Positions 1-11,014 are shown, counted from the first letter of the stretch. The stretch is DNA of 64,000 nucleotides from Cynocephalus volans (GCF_027409185.1 NC_084462.1:16405577-16469576); one strand, 5' to 3'. Numbers and translations: made by a program. Notes: generated from the letters alone by a model not told the origin.

Positions 1-179
1 GGAGCCAAAAGAGCTTTGGACGCCATGCCCAGGCCTGCTAACCTGGCCTGGAAGACCAGGATGGTCTGGGGCCACGAGGAGCCTCCTCCATGTTGGAAGC
101 CCAGGGGCCCAGTGGGAAGAAGGGGCACTGTCCCAGCCCCATTGTTCTTCATACCTCCTCACAGAAAACAGTTCTGAGC

Positions 180-500
180 ATGGCCTAATTTATTAATGAG
201 GATAGGAAGGCTGTTGATGGCAGCCAACGCCGGCCCCTCTGGATCGATGGGGGCGCCAATAGCAGAGTGATCAACCCACGCATTTGGAGTCTAATTGCAG
301 TGACATGCACTTTCCAAGGGGCTCTCGCCATCTAACTGCACCCTGGAGAGAGCCAGGGTCAACTGATGCAGCTGTTTGCTCCCTGCCCACGTGACTTCGG
401 GCGGGAATCCCCCCGAGGTTGTTATTAAACTAAAGCATTTAATGAAGTGCTAAAGAGACCGTTTCCAACAAGCGATCCAAGAAGCCAATTAATGAAAGAA
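180..500. promoter_or_regulatory. Candidate conserved non-coding element, TAAT-rich
   Basis: This is non-repetitive AT-rich sequence with several homeodomain-type cores: taattt and attaatga near 186-200, ctaattgc near 291, ttattaaac near 422 and atttaatga near 438. They surround a short GC-rich middle part (about 220-255). No coding potential is seen. It stands out from the GC-rich, repeat-derived flanks. The enhancer role is inferred from composition only, without an alignment. Confidence 0.4.
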
Positions 501-1044
501 GAGTGGTCCTCCCCAAGCGGTGGGACACCCCTAAATCCCGGGAAGAAGGCACAGGAGGCTAGAGCACTGGTTTTTCACCCATGCAGAAAAGCACCAGCCT
601 GCAAGCCTACCAGGGCCCATGTGGCTAGTGAGGCTGCAGCCCAGGCCCCCGGAGCAGGCACCACCAGCCTCCTTCTCGGCCTTCCTCTGGGGCTGGGTCA
701 CAGATGGGGCTCTGCTCAGGAGGGTTGGCTGCCAGAGGACCCCACCCAGTCAGGGAGGAAAGTGCCCTTCAGCTCTCGGGCTGCTTCTGGAGGGAGTGGG
801 GCCGACTTGGTCCCCAGTCCTCACACTGCACTCCGGGCCAGTGCCCCCACCAGACACACCTCCAGTGCTGGATTCCAGACCAGCCTGACCACCATGGAAG
901 TGGATTCCTGGGCCCAGCCCCCAAACCTAAGGAATGCGAACCTTCAGGCTCAGGGACCTGGGCACCTACATTAACATTTTCCAACCTACTATTTGTGAAA
1001 TAGCTAATGTGTTTACAAAGTTTAAGATTTTAAAAGCAGAGAAG
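501..1044. other. Intergenic sequence, nothing recognised
   Basis: GC-rich sequence. Open frames run through it on both strands, but they lack splice structure, recognisable domains and a protein-like composition. No repeat is recognised. Confidence 0.5.
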
Positions 1045-1560
1045 GGTCTGAGTATGCACCCCCAAAAAGCAACTGCCTATGTATGAGGATTTTTGTAATA
1101 ACCAGAAAGTGGAAACAACCAAACATCCATCAGCAGGAGGATGGGTAAATTAATCATGGTCTATTTGTGCAATAGAATACTAGACAGCAATGAAAAAGAG
1201 TGACTGGGAGATGCACACAACCCCACGGATGAATCTCACAGACATGTTATTGAATGAAAGAAGCCTGGCACAGAAGAGAACAAACCGCATGATGCCATTT
1301 AGGAAGCTCAGGAACAGGCCACATTATGATGGATAAAGGTCCCAGGAGAGGGGCTATCTCGGAGTTTGGGGTGGGGGGCAGTGTAGGTTGGGAGGGGCAT
1401 GAGGGAGGCTGCAGGGGGCTGCCAATGTTCTCTCTCTTGCCTGGGGGATGGTCACCTGAATGTGTTCATTTCGTGAAATTCATTGAACTGCTCACCAAGG
1501 ATACAGACACTTCCTGGAACCCATGCTATATGCCAATAATATGTTTATTTGACTTTTTTT
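1045..1560 (+). repeat. Old L1 LINE 3'-region fragment
   Basis: The text reads like the 3' part of ancient mammalian L1 (L1M group): gtggaaacaaccaaacatcc, then 'catcagcaggaggatgggta', 'caatagaatactagacagca' and 'ttgaatgaaagaagcctggc'. It is more diverged than the copy at 2030-2745 and lies in the same orientation. It is non-functional. Confidence 0.7.
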
Positions 1561-2029
1561 AGCTAGATAAGAGTTTACAGGGAAAAATTCCTCTCCCCCT
1601 CTGACCTCAGTCACCCAGCTCCCCTCTGACAGCCAATGTCAATGTCACGGTTTGCTATGAGTCCTTCCAGAGCTATCCTATATCTACAAAAGCAGGTATA
1701 AACCTGCAGGTGTAACAAGCATCCCAGGTGATTCTGAAGATCAGCTGAGGTTGGGTAACACTGCACCCTGGATCGGCCCCAGAACAGCCAAGACCCCTGC
1801 AGCTGCCTACAATGTGGTGATCCATGGGCTATCATTCAGGGCCTTTGCCCATCAATGAGGGTTTACAAAAATATACACAAAGGCATATATATATATATGC
1901 ACAGTGAGGTTTTTGAACAAAAGTATAAGTCGAACAAATATTTTCATTTTGTTAGGCTCAGCCAATGGGAGTTTGGTATACTAATGGCTCCAAGTGGAGA
2001 CAGCAGCCACCAGTTAAAGGACTCAAGAA

Positions 2030-2745
2030 ATGCATATCAAAAGCCCAATAAGAAGCCACTTCACCCCTCACTACAATGGCTACAATCAAAAAGATATTAA
2101 CAAGCATTGGTGAGGATGTGGAGGAATTGGAACGCTCATGCATTGCTGGTGGGAATGTTACATGGCGCAGCTGCTTTAGAAAACAGTCTGGCAGAGCCTC
2201 AAAATGTGCAACATAGAATTGACCCAGCGGTTACACTCCTAGGTGTGAACTGAATTGCAACCATACGTCCACTCCACAACTTGTACCTGAATGTTCATTA
2301 GCAGCATTATTCACAATAGCCAAAAGGTGGAAGCAACCCAAGGCATCGAGGGAAGAGTAGATAAAATCAGTACGGAATATTATTCAGCCATAAAAACGAA
2401 GGACTGCTCTATGCCACGAGGATGCACCTTGAAAACATTGTGCAAAATGAAAGAAGCCAGCCACAAAAGGCCACATATTGTAGATTCCATTTATATCAGC
2501 TGTTCAGAACAGATAAATCCACAGAGACAGAAAGTAGAGTGGGAGTTTCCCAGGGCTGGGGAAGGAAGGATACAAAGTAACTGCTTAGTGTACAGGGTTT
2601 CTTTGAAGGGAGATAAAAACGTTTTGAAATTAGTGATGACTGGTTGCACAACTCTGTGAATATACTGAAAAACACTGAACTGTACACTTTAAAAGGAGGG
2701 AAGGTATGGTGTGTGAATTATATCTCAACAAACTGTTAAAAGTCG
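2030..2745 (+). repeat. L1 LINE 3'-region fragment (L1M group)
   Basis: A long match to the remembered L1M 3' consensus. It runs from the ORF2 end ('acaatggctacaatcaaaaa', 'ggtgaggatgtggaggaatt') through 'attcacaatagccaaaaggt' and 'gaatattattcagccataaa' to 'gcacaactctgtgaatatac' and the closing 'gaattatatctcaacaaact'. It carries many substitutions and no long reading frame. The 5' end is lost. Confidence 0.85.
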
Positions 2746-3599
2746 AAGAAGGACTAGATCATAGGGACACAGGAGCCAGGCTGGGGTGCTGCTTCCATAG
2801 CAGGTGCTGGGTCACCAACCAGAACCGTGACGCCAGCAGTGGTTGCTTCCCCCAATCTCGCTCACCGAATGCCTCCAGCATCCCACGGAACTGTGTCCTC
2901 ATCCAGTGCTCCCCACTTTGCAGATCTGCAATGGGGTCTGAGGATGGGTCCCTCCCACAGGCGTGAGCCCCGGTGAGGCAGGGCCTGTCCGGAACAGCCT
3001 CTGCTGGCCCGGATCTCCTGGATCCTCCCCAGCTCCCTCTGCTCAGTCCCCAGCCAGCCAACCTCCCCTGCTCCGTCTGGGGAAAGAGCGTGTCAAAGAA
3101 CAACATGTTGTCAATTGTTTGCTTGCTGCTCAGTTACTTCGCAAGCAAATTGTGTTCTCACATGTGAGAGAGTCAGTAAACTAAGTCAAGGATCAGAGGC
3201 ACAAAAGGGATTCATAAGAGAGGCAGGAAAGGAGGGAGAAAAATTCTAGGGGGTCTGGGAACAATGGATTTCACACCTTTTGGGGGCAAACTGGCAGCTG
3301 GCAGGAGGTCATTGGGGGCTGAATGTCTGTGGGCTGCGACTAAGAAACATCTTCCACTACTCATGGTTTTCCAGAAAACTTGAAAGTTCCATGTGGATCA
3401 TATGTGACATGCCATCTCCAGAAACGTCTTCAGGATCCAGGGCTGGTTACGTAATCTGCAGAGCCCTGTACAAAATGGAAATGCAGGGACTCTTGTTCAA
3501 AAAGCAGGAAAAGTGCTATTAGAGCTACTAAAATACAAAGCTTTCACCTTCTTCTACAGTCTCTCTCAATTTGTTAGAAACTATCACTGCAATACAAAG

Positions 3600-4560
3600 A
3601 TCAAAGCAATTTTTGTATTGTGGTAAAATAGACATTAATAAGATTTGCCATCTTAACCACTTTTAAGTGTCCAGTTCAGGGGCATTACGTGCGTTCACAC
3701 TTTCGTGCATCACCACCACCCATCTCCAGAACTTTCTCATCTCGCAAAGCTGAAACTCCACCCGCTAAACACTAATTCCCCACGCCCCTCTCCTGGCACC
3801 CACCGTTCTACTTTCTGTCTCTATGAATCTGACTCCTGTTGGTATCTCGTATAAGTGGGATCACATAGTATTTGTCCTCTTGCGACTGGCTTATTTCACT
3901 TAGCATAATGTCCTCAAGTCTCATCCGTGGTGCAGCACATACAACATGCTAGAATTTCCTTCCTTTTTAAGGCTGAATCATATTCCATTGTGTGGATGGA
4001 CCACACGTTACTTTTCCATGCATCCCTCTACGGGCACTTGGTTGCTTCCACCTTTCGACCATTTTGGATAATGCTACTGTGAACGTGGGTATACAAACAT
4101 CTGTTTGAGTTCTTGATTTCAGTTTTTGGGGGGGTACATTTCCAGAAGTGGAAATATTGGAACATATGGTAAATCCAACCCACTGAGCTAACCGGCCAGC
4201 CCTAACATATGGTAACTCTATATTTAATTTTTTGAGGAACCCACCATCCCGTTTCCCATGGCGGCTGTACCACTTACACTCCCGACAGTACACAACAGTT
4301 CCAATTCCTCCTCATCCTCACCAACACATGTTATTTTCTGGGTTTTTTTATTTTTTATTTTTTTAGATTGTATCCATCCAGATGGGTGCAAAGTGGTATC
4401 TCAGTGTGGTTTTGCATTTCCCTAATGATTAGTGGTGTTGAGCCAATTGTCCATTCATGTATCTTCTTTGGAGAAATATCTACTCAAGTCCTTTATTGAA
4501 TGGTCTTGACACTACAGTGTTTTCTATTTACTATTTAATGTCATTCTGAATAAAGAAAAA
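3600..4560 (-). repeat. Old L1 LINE fragment, antisense
   Basis: In reverse complement this is an L1M-type 3' region. On the + strand it shows 'gtataagtgggatcacatag', 'ggctgaatcatattccattg', 'ggttgcttccacctttcgac' and 'gatgggtgcaaagtggtatc'. It is interrupted by a tiny SINE-derived insertion (4161-4215) and followed directly by a full tRNA-type SINE at 4565. Confidence 0.85.
4161..4215 (-). mobile_element. 31-bp tailless SINE/tRNA stub with perfect 12-bp target-site duplication
   Basis: The 12-mer aacatatggtaa occurs at 4161-4172 and again at 4204-4215. The 31 bp between them (4173-4203), read on the minus strand, begins agggctggccggttagctca and stops inside the D-arm region. This equals the intact 5' end of the tRNA-Ile-type SINE seen whole at 4565 (same ggctgg start and A-box region). 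No A-rich tail is present. A clean duplication with an intact 5' end and no tail fits the 'tailless retropseudogene' class described for mammalian L1-mobilised small RNAs. Confidence 0.75.
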
Positions 4561-4564
4561 TTCA

Positions 4565-4662
4565 GGGCTGGACGGTAGCTCGGTTGGTTAGAGTGTGGTG
4601 CTGATGACACCAAGGTCCAAGGTTCTATCCCTGGACGGGCCAGCCCCCCCAAAAAAGGAAAA
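4565..4662 (+). mobile_element. tRNA-Ile-derived SINE, monomer (CYN-like)
   Basis: About 80 bp with tRNA-Ile architecture. It has an A-box region (gtagctcggttggttagagt), an anticodon-loop region followed by accaaggtc, a B box (ggttctatcc) and a closing acceptor arm (gacgggccagcc), then an A-rich tail. The extra 5' bases, the mutated stems and the tail mark it as a SINE and not a working tRNA gene. In the colugo literature as I recall it, the CYN family derives from tRNA-Ile. Confidence 0.8.
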
Positions 4663-5259
4663 TTTTATTATTAGCATGAATTTTACCATTCACCTTTCTG
4701 CAGTGCAACGTCAATTTCACATGCAAATACCGGAGGCCTCTGCTCATCGACTGGCCCACATGCTCCATTGTCCCTTCAGATTTTGCTTCCAAAACACAAG
4801 TTCAAAGATACAATTATTAGGAAGCTCAAGACGGTGGCAGAGAGCCTTAAACCAAGCACGTGTCCCACGGCCTGTGAAGCTGGCCCTGCCACGGTCCCTC
4901 CTTCATGCCTCCACCTGCAGTCAGGTCTGCACCAGCTCCTCATCAGACCTCGTGCAGTGACCACCTGTCCCCCGCCCCTCCTTTCCTTCTCCAAATATTC
5001 TTGGCCAGGCACTGAGAGCTGAGAGAGTTCTGGCTACCCCCTGCCTATCCACTGGAGGACACAGACAGATAAACAGAAGATGCTAGTGGCTAAAATAAAC
5101 CCAACCACAGGGAGCTCGAGATCACCTGGTTCAGCAGTGGCTGGAGGGTGACCAATGGGGAGGGGAGATGCCTGGGGCAGAGCTGGGCACAGGGGAAGTC
5201 CTGGGGGTGACCAAGCGTGCTCGTGCTAAAATCTCACGCTATAGAGCTGAAAAGTACAT
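4663..5259. other. Intergenic sequence, nothing recognised
   Basis: Mixed composition without a recognised repeat, exon or regulatory motif. Confidence 0.4.
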
Positions 5260-5375
5260 CTCACTTGCCCTTTCATCCTTGCAGGTGGGGAAACTGAAGT
5301 ACACACAGCTACTCACTGGGAGAGGTGAGACAGAGCCAGATTCCTGACTCCCAGCCTAGGGCCCCCCCGATGACC
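5260..5375 (-). repeat. MIR SINE fragment
   Basis: It carries the MIR core in reverse orientation: 'gtggggaaactgaagt' followed by 'gacagagccagattcctgac'. MIR is an ancient tRNA-derived SINE common to all mammals. Confidence 0.6.
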
Positions 5376-5669
5376 CCATACCTCAACCCTGTGACTGATC
5401 CTGCCCACCAGGCCTGAGGGCCATGGCATGACCACAGAGGAAGGCAGTGCCCCGAAAGCTCCAGGCCTCGCCACAGTGTCCAGCTGGGGCTGGGGGGGTG
5501 GAGGAGGGTCCTGGCCCCGGCTGGCTATAGGCCCTCAGCAGCTGCGAGCTGCCGTGTCTCCGGGCTGTGGTCTGGAAGAGCTCATAACCACCAAAGCCCT
5601 CCTGACCACCCGGTGGTGGCGGAGAAGACTGCAGGAAGGGCCAGAGCTTGGGGCTGGGGCATAGGAGAG

Positions 5670-6000
5670 AGACCAGGAGTCCTCAACAGAGAGGCAGTGC
5701 TTGGTGCACAGCAGGTGCTCAGTTACTGCCTGCTTGTAGAATGACTGAACGATATGGGTAAAGAGCGAGGCAGCTGGGGCCATGCCCCAGGAGCCTGAGG
5801 GCAAGGGGCCACAGGCAAGGCTGGGTCCTCCAACCCCATCCCAAAAAGAGCTGGGCCAGGACACCTGGGTTCAGGTGCAGACCCCACCCTGGCTTCACCG
5901 TGAGTTCTTTCTTCATTCCTCAATATGTTTTTACTGAACACCTATTAGGTACCATGCATAGATGCATAGACACAGCTGTATCCTTAATTAAAACAGTGAA
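5670..6000 (+). repeat. L2/MIR-type ancient repeat fragments
   Basis: 'gcacagcaggtgctcagtta' followed by 'gtagaatgactgaacg' (5708-5752) resembles the 3' end of L2/MIR elements. 'tttttactgaacacctatta' (5929-5948) is a further ancient-repeat motif. Both pieces are short and diverged. Confidence 0.45.
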
Positions 6001-6639
6001 ATGCTTCCATGCAGGCTGGGAAATGGCCTCTGAGGGCACCCCCAGCCACCTCAGCCCCTCTCCTGGGACCACTCAACCCCCTCCCATGCCCCAGCTTCCC
6101 AAAGGCTAGCACCGGCCCATTGGGGGCCCCCAGGGCCCTGCTTCTGGGCAGGCATCAGTTCCAACTGGTCAGGGCCTTGAATATCACACTTGGCCACAAA
6201 GGCATCCATGAACCAAGGACAGGACAAGGTCCCCAACCTCTCGGGACTCAGCTTTGAGGAGACAGAGTAACAATAAGTGAGTTCACCAACCAAGTGTCAA
6301 CCAGTGCACACTCACAGGGCTGGCAAGGAGAGGCCCAGGAGCCACAGCACATATCAGAGAACCCACCAGGTCAGAGGGTTTGGGAGCAGCTGGGAAGCCA
6401 AGACCCGTAGGGACAGCAGGAGTAATGGGGTGGGGAGGATAGGGGAGAGCATGTCAGGCAGGGGAAGAGCAGGTGCAAAGGCCCTGGGGTGGGACCGTGT
6501 TGGTATGTCCAAGAACAGCGAAGCCACAGCAGAGTGAGTGAGGGGGAGAGAAGCAGAGGTAAGTCCCTTGGGTATGTTCTTATTTGTCACTGTAGGCCCC
6601 TAAACAGAAAGTGACAGGGCAAGTGAGGTCTTCACGAGA
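6001..6639. other. Intergenic; faint ancient-repeat traces
   Basis: The motif gcaggtgcaaaggccc near 6470 recurs in related form near 21910 and 29110, so this is an old interspersed repeat rather than unique sequence. No gene is seen. Confidence 0.35.
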
Positions 6640-6745
6640 AGCTGTGAGCACCTGAGAACCTTATTCATCTCTGTGCCCCAGCACTGGCAGAAGATCTTAC
6701 ACACAGTAGGTACTTAGTCAATGCTCATGAAATGAATGAACAAAT
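6640..6745 (+). repeat. L2/MIR 3'-end fragment
   Basis: 'cacagtaggtacttagtcaa' then 'tgaaatgaatgaac' match the closing part of L2-type repeats (…agtaggtgctcaataaat…). Confidence 0.5.
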
Positions 6746-7639
6746 GTTTGACCTAGCGGATTTGGTCCAGCGGAATTGAGTCTCTGAGTTTGCTCTTAAG
6801 GAGAGAAGTCCTCACTTTGCTAGACACAAGAAAAACATGGCCAGTCTGTGCCCTGCCTTGGGCACCTACTATCCACCAGAATCAGACAGGAAATCCAGGA
6901 GTTCTTCCTGGAGGAGGGGATATCTGAAAACTCTCTTCGAAGCACAGATAGGCTTACTCTGCCCAAGATGAGTAAAAGGAAGCCCTTCCAGAGGGAGGGA
7001 GACTGTGGGGCGCCAGACTGAAGGCAGAGAAGTGGGGGGCTACGCAGGGTCCCCAGGAGGCCCCACCCTGGCAGACGCCAAGCTCAGAAACTGCCAGCCC
7101 CACCTCCCTTGCAGTCTCTGCTCTCCCACAGGCCCCAGCCCTGCTACTACCTTCATGTGCGCCTAATGGGAGACTCCGGGAGACAGAGGGTGTGAGTGTG
7201 GGTGGAGGGGCCCTCTGGACCCCTTTCTTATCACCTTGGGTGTGTCTGCTCCACAGAGTGCACCTGGGGTTGTGCCGATCTCCACTAGATGTCTCCTAAC
7301 TCCACCATCCACTGTGACCTTGGGCAACATCACTCCCATCTCTGGGACTCGATTTCCCCATTTGTTCAACAAGGGGTCACATATATGACCTTTCAATGCC
7401 CCTCCAGCTCAAAGGACCCCATGGCAGGTTAGCCCTCACTCCCCAGCCTCCTGATGTCACTCCCCAACCTCCTGATGTCCCCTCAACCTCTGGCATCCCC
7501 TTTGCGCTGACATTGACTCTGTCCTGGCCAGCCCCATCCTCGGACATCCCAGGAAAACATTCGGTGCCAAGCAGAGCTGGGTCGGGGCAGGAGGTGGCAG
7601 CCTTGCCTGGCGTTCACGTTCCTCCTCGGGTCTGTTTGT
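6746..7639. other. Intergenic; short MIR trace and a small direct repeat
   Basis: A MIR-like trace is seen near 7300-7360 ('tgtgaccttgggcaac'). Near 7446-7485 the phrase cctcctgatgtc occurs twice, about 24 bp apart. No exon is recognised. Confidence 0.35.
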
Positions 7640-8110
7640 TTGCATAACCAATGCAATATTTAAGACCTGGCGAGCTGTGGCTTCGGGCTCTCGGGCTGTC
7701 CCTTCCTTTGTCTCCTCTGCTCCCCTCCACCCTGCCTCGCACCTCCTCTGACAAACCGTGCGATTCTGATGGAAAATTCATTAGTCGTCTGGTCTCTTTC
7801 CCTCCCCTTCTCCATGTTCCCAGGCAGCTCCGCGCCTGGTGTGTCAGCCTCTCCATCCTGATTATCTGGAGACGCCAATTTCAAAGAGACATCTTAATAG
7901 TGATGTCAACGAATTAATTAGATGTGTTAATGAGCTAAAAGCAACCCAAATTAAATTAATGCAGTAATAAGCGCAGACAGCAAAATTAGCTCCAATTTCT
8001 CTAAATGATTCTGAACTGTACACAACACCTCATCTCGCTAGAACATTACCATCCCCCAAAGCTAATCAAGAACCCGGCACAATTAACTGCTTAATTACAA
8101 ACAGGCGCGT
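7640..8110. promoter_or_regulatory. Strong candidate developmental enhancer / conserved non-coding element
   Basis: This is non-repetitive and sharply AT-rich against GC-rich flanks. It is packed with homeodomain cores: attcattag (7776), gattatctgg, gaattaattaga (7911), gttaatgagcta, aaattaaattaatg, gcagtaataagcg, aaaattagc, gctaatcaag, acaattaactgc and cttaattac (8090). The density and variety of TAAT/ATTA sites, the lack of a reading frame and the lack of any repeat match are typical of ultraconserved-type enhancers around homeobox genes. By human synteny the nearby regulator would be UNCX. Confidence 0.6.
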
Positions 8111-8170
8111 GCGCGCAAGAGTGCGCACACACACGCATGCACACACACACACACATGCACACACACGCAG
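8111..8170. repeat. (CA)n microsatellite, interrupted
   Basis: An alternating purine/pyrimidine run (gtgcgcgcaag… then cacacacacg…cacacatgcacacacac) of about 55 bp, broken by gcatg and gcgc. It lies at the edge of the AT-rich element upstream. Confidence 0.9.
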
Positions 8171-8529
8171 GGACAGATATTCAGCAGGCAGAGAGGATTT
8201 AGCCCAGGCCAGCCTGGGGGAGTGGGGGGTACAGATCCCCTGAAAACACCACCGGTCACCATCGCCACCACCCATTGTTCTAAAACCCCCATCCTGGAAA
8301 GCAAGCCAAAGACGCTTGCCGGTTGGGGGCTCAGACGGTTCACAGCAGCTTCTGTCTGCTCTGGGCAATGGTTAGGAGGCTGGACCAGGCCAGGCAGGGA
8401 GAAGGGATGCTGGAGGGTGTCCCCAGCACCCCCCCCAGGCATCTGAGGGGATAGCCTGGGTATAGGAGCAGCAGGAGGGGGGAAGGGAGGGGGAGGGGGA
8501 GGAAGAGGCGGCGCGGGAATGATGGGGGG

Positions 8530-8690
8530 CAGGGAGCAGCGCTGAGTTGTTTATTGCTTGCATCAGAATCTGAGTTGCAACTAAAAAGCTAATTGTCCAG
8601 CCTGGCTGATTTCCCACCGGGCAGGGAAGGCTGCTAATAGCTTCGCAAGCGGCTCAGGTATCTGATTAGCTGTAATTGCAGCTAGAGAAG
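8530..8690. promoter_or_regulatory. Candidate conserved non-coding element
   Basis: It includes ttgtttattgcttgcatc, gctaattgtccag, ctgctaatagcttcgc, tctgattagctgtaattgca and gcagctag. These are multiple TAAT/ATTA cores and a pentamer palindrome agct, with no repeat similarity. It sits about 400 bp from the 7640-8110 island and may be part of the same regulatory block. Confidence 0.45.
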
Positions 8691-9099
8691 GGAGAGGGTG
8701 AGGACAGAAGTGGGGAAGGAGGGTGGGGAGGGGAGAGGGGGGAAGTGGGAGACTGGAGGAGCGAGCAGGGGCCTGGGTGTCAAGTCAGGGGGAGGCTAGG
8801 TGGACAGCAGGGGCTAGGGGCGGTGGTCAAAGTGGAGGGGACCAGGCCAGCCAGCCACCGGCAACCCTCTCTGAGGACCACCCACCTATGGCCCCAGGGA
8901 ACCCTCACCACCCAGGCCATCTCTAGCAAGACTTCCCCTGTCCAGGCCCATCTGTAAAATGGGAGTGTCGTCACCTCGCTGGGCTGTGGACGGGAGCTGT
9001 ACACAGTCGGTGCTAACACACAGGGCCTGCCTCCGTGGTCATGGGGCCCAGGCAGGCAATGAGGTCCAGGGTAGCGCACAGATGGGTCACCCACCTGGA
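8691..9099. other. Purine-rich intergenic sequence
   Basis: A G/A-rich stretch (8691-8765) of simple-sequence character is followed by GC-rich sequence. No gene is seen. Confidence 0.4.
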
Positions 9100-9180
9100 C
9101 CTGTGCGATTAGTTCGGTCTCATAAGTGCAGGGTACCTTTTGTTAATTTCAGATTCAGGTTATTGATTCAGGGGAGAAGG
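9100..9180. promoter_or_regulatory. Short candidate conserved element
   Basis: gtgcgattagttcggtc, ttttgttaatttcag and gttattgattcag form a small non-repetitive island of homeodomain-like cores between GC-rich flanks. It is short and the call is weak. Confidence 0.25.
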
Positions 9181-9459
9181 AAGGAGCTGACTGCCTTTGC
9201 CTCTCCCAGGCCGGTTTCCTGGGGTACCCCCACCTCCATGGAGAAGGCCTCTCCCCTAAGCAGGGCAGGGGGGCGTGAGGTGCCCAGGAGGGAGATGCGG
9301 GTCGGGGGCAGGGGTGCACCTTCCATCTGCTTACAAGTCCCCACTCTTGCCTGCCTTTTGGAAACCCCCTCCCAGCTCTCTTCCTCTCCCCCTCCGGTTC
9401 TTCCTTCCTCGTTTCTCTGTGTGCATTTCTTCCTTCCCGTACAGATTCCTTTATCCATT

Positions 9460-9605
9460 TTTTTTTTTTTCCTGACTGGTAAGGGGATCGCCACCCGCAC
9501 CACGCTCAGCCGGTGAGCGCACCAGCCATCCCTATATAGGATCCGAACCCACAGCCTTGGCGCTACCAGTGCTGCACTCTCCTGAGTGAGCCATGGGGCC
9601 GGCCC
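9460..9605 (-). mobile_element. CYN-like dimeric tRNA-derived SINE with 10-bp TSD
   Basis: Poly-T at 9458-9470 (the tail on the minus strand) is followed by the reverse complement of a tRNA-like dimer. The element starts ggccggccccatggctcac on the minus strand and carries the B-box-like gggttcggatcc. The flanks ttatccattt at 9451-9460 and 9606-9615 are a perfect duplication. Confidence 0.85.
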
Positions 9606-10374
9606 TTATCCATTTGTTTTTCAGTTATAATTAATCTAAAATATATCTATTCCCATCCTTGTTCCAAACAGGAAGCAAGGTGCCACCACCTCATCAACCC
9701 ACTGGCCACAAGCAACACGCCTTCGGGTGGCCACCCCCCCAGGGACCCCGAGATGACTAGCCACTGTCCCTGGCCTTGCAGAGAGAGCTCCTGTGTGCTG
9801 CGGCAGCCCCATGACACACGCATTAATGGTGTAAGCACAGGGTACTGGGGACCCTGCTGGGGGGAACCCTGAGCAATCTGGGGAGAGTCAGAGGAGAGTC
9901 CCCAGGAGGTGGTTTTGGAGGGGTTTAGGATGTAGATTGATAGGCAGGTGAGGAGTTGGGGTGCACGGACACTCTGTGGCAAGAGATCCAGGGACTGCTG
10001 AGGAGTCATTGGGGAGGCTGGTGGGACCTGGGCACCCCAGGCCCAGGTGCCCCCATTCCTGTGAACACACAGGGCCATAGACTCCTGAACGGAGGTTCTG
10101 GAGGGCTGATCAGACTCCCAGCCTGGGGCAGAGGCCTGCCCCTAACCCCAACCCCAACCCCAAATGCCAGAGCCAGTCCTGAATTCCCCCATTTTTAAAC
10201 CTGTAAAATGGGGCAATCACAAGCCAGGCTTTTAAAGAAAGAAATGCCACTGGGTCTTAGAGCCAGAGAGCCCTGCTGCCACCCAAGGCCACTCAAGCCC
10301 CAGGCCCAGGATGAAGCCTCACACGTGTCCACCTCTGGGTCACAGTATTTGACCCCCACAGGTCCAAATTCCCA
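9606..10374. other. Intergenic; telomere-like CCCAA run
   Basis: Near 10141 the phrase ccctaaccccaaccccaacc forms a short pentanucleotide run. No gene or recognised repeat is present otherwise. Confidence 0.35.
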
Positions 10375-10480
10375 GGCTCAGGCCTGGCTCCATTTTACAG
10401 ATGAGGAGAGTGAGGCTGGGGACCAAGGGCCAGGGTGGGGGGACTGCACAGGATTACACAGGTCAGTGCAAGCCTCTCCA
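10375..10480 (-). repeat. MIR SINE fragment
   Basis: The MIR reverse core 'ccattttacagatgaggaga' is followed by gtgaggctgg and a degraded remainder with 'ggattacacaggtcagtg'. Confidence 0.65.
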
Positions 10481-11014
10481 CTTGCTCCCCTCGAATGCCA
10501 GGGCAGTCATCTTCGGATGTTGTTAAGGGATTTTATTTCCCGGTAGGAAAAAAAGGATTGTTTTGCTCCAGCAAGTGCTGCAAGGAGCCTTCCACTCCCT
10601 GAGCAGGCTGGGCCCCAGAGGCCAGCTGGGGGTGGGACGGCAGGGCTGGGAGGGGCTGCCAAGCCAGCCAGTGATGGAGATAAGGCAGAGCTGTCCCTGA
10701 GGCTGCAGGCGCCCACACCAGCATCCCAGTCACATTCTCCACCACAGACCACCCCTCGGCCTCCAGCCCCTGACATGGGACAGAGGGCCAGCAAGTGAAT
10801 TGGGAGCTTTTGTGCGTAGGGAAAGCCCTGGCGCATCACCCACAGGCCTGTCACATGGGGACACACCTGTGCGTGCACAGATAGGTTCACGTGCGTGGCG
10901 CGTGCATGGCTGCTGGGCGCTGGGGCCAGTGGGGAGGGGAGGGCCGGCTGGGCCTTGGGGGGCTGGGCAGCTTTGTGTCAGGCACACACCTGGAGGCTGT
11001 CCAGGCTCCCACAG

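Noticed and set aside
447..974. A 175-codon + strand frame near the left edge
   Set aside because: No protein-like features, overlapping frames on both strands, and no exon signals.
3967..4293. A 108-codon minus-strand frame
   Set aside because: It lies inside an antisense L1 fragment and carries no intact protein domain.
4565..4662. A possible working tRNA-Ile gene
   Set aside because: Stems are mutated, extra 5' bases and an A-rich tail are present, and it sits next to an old L1. It is a SINE.
10141..10165. Interstitial telomere repeat
   Set aside because: Units are CCCAA pentamers, not TTAGGG hexamers, and only about four occur.
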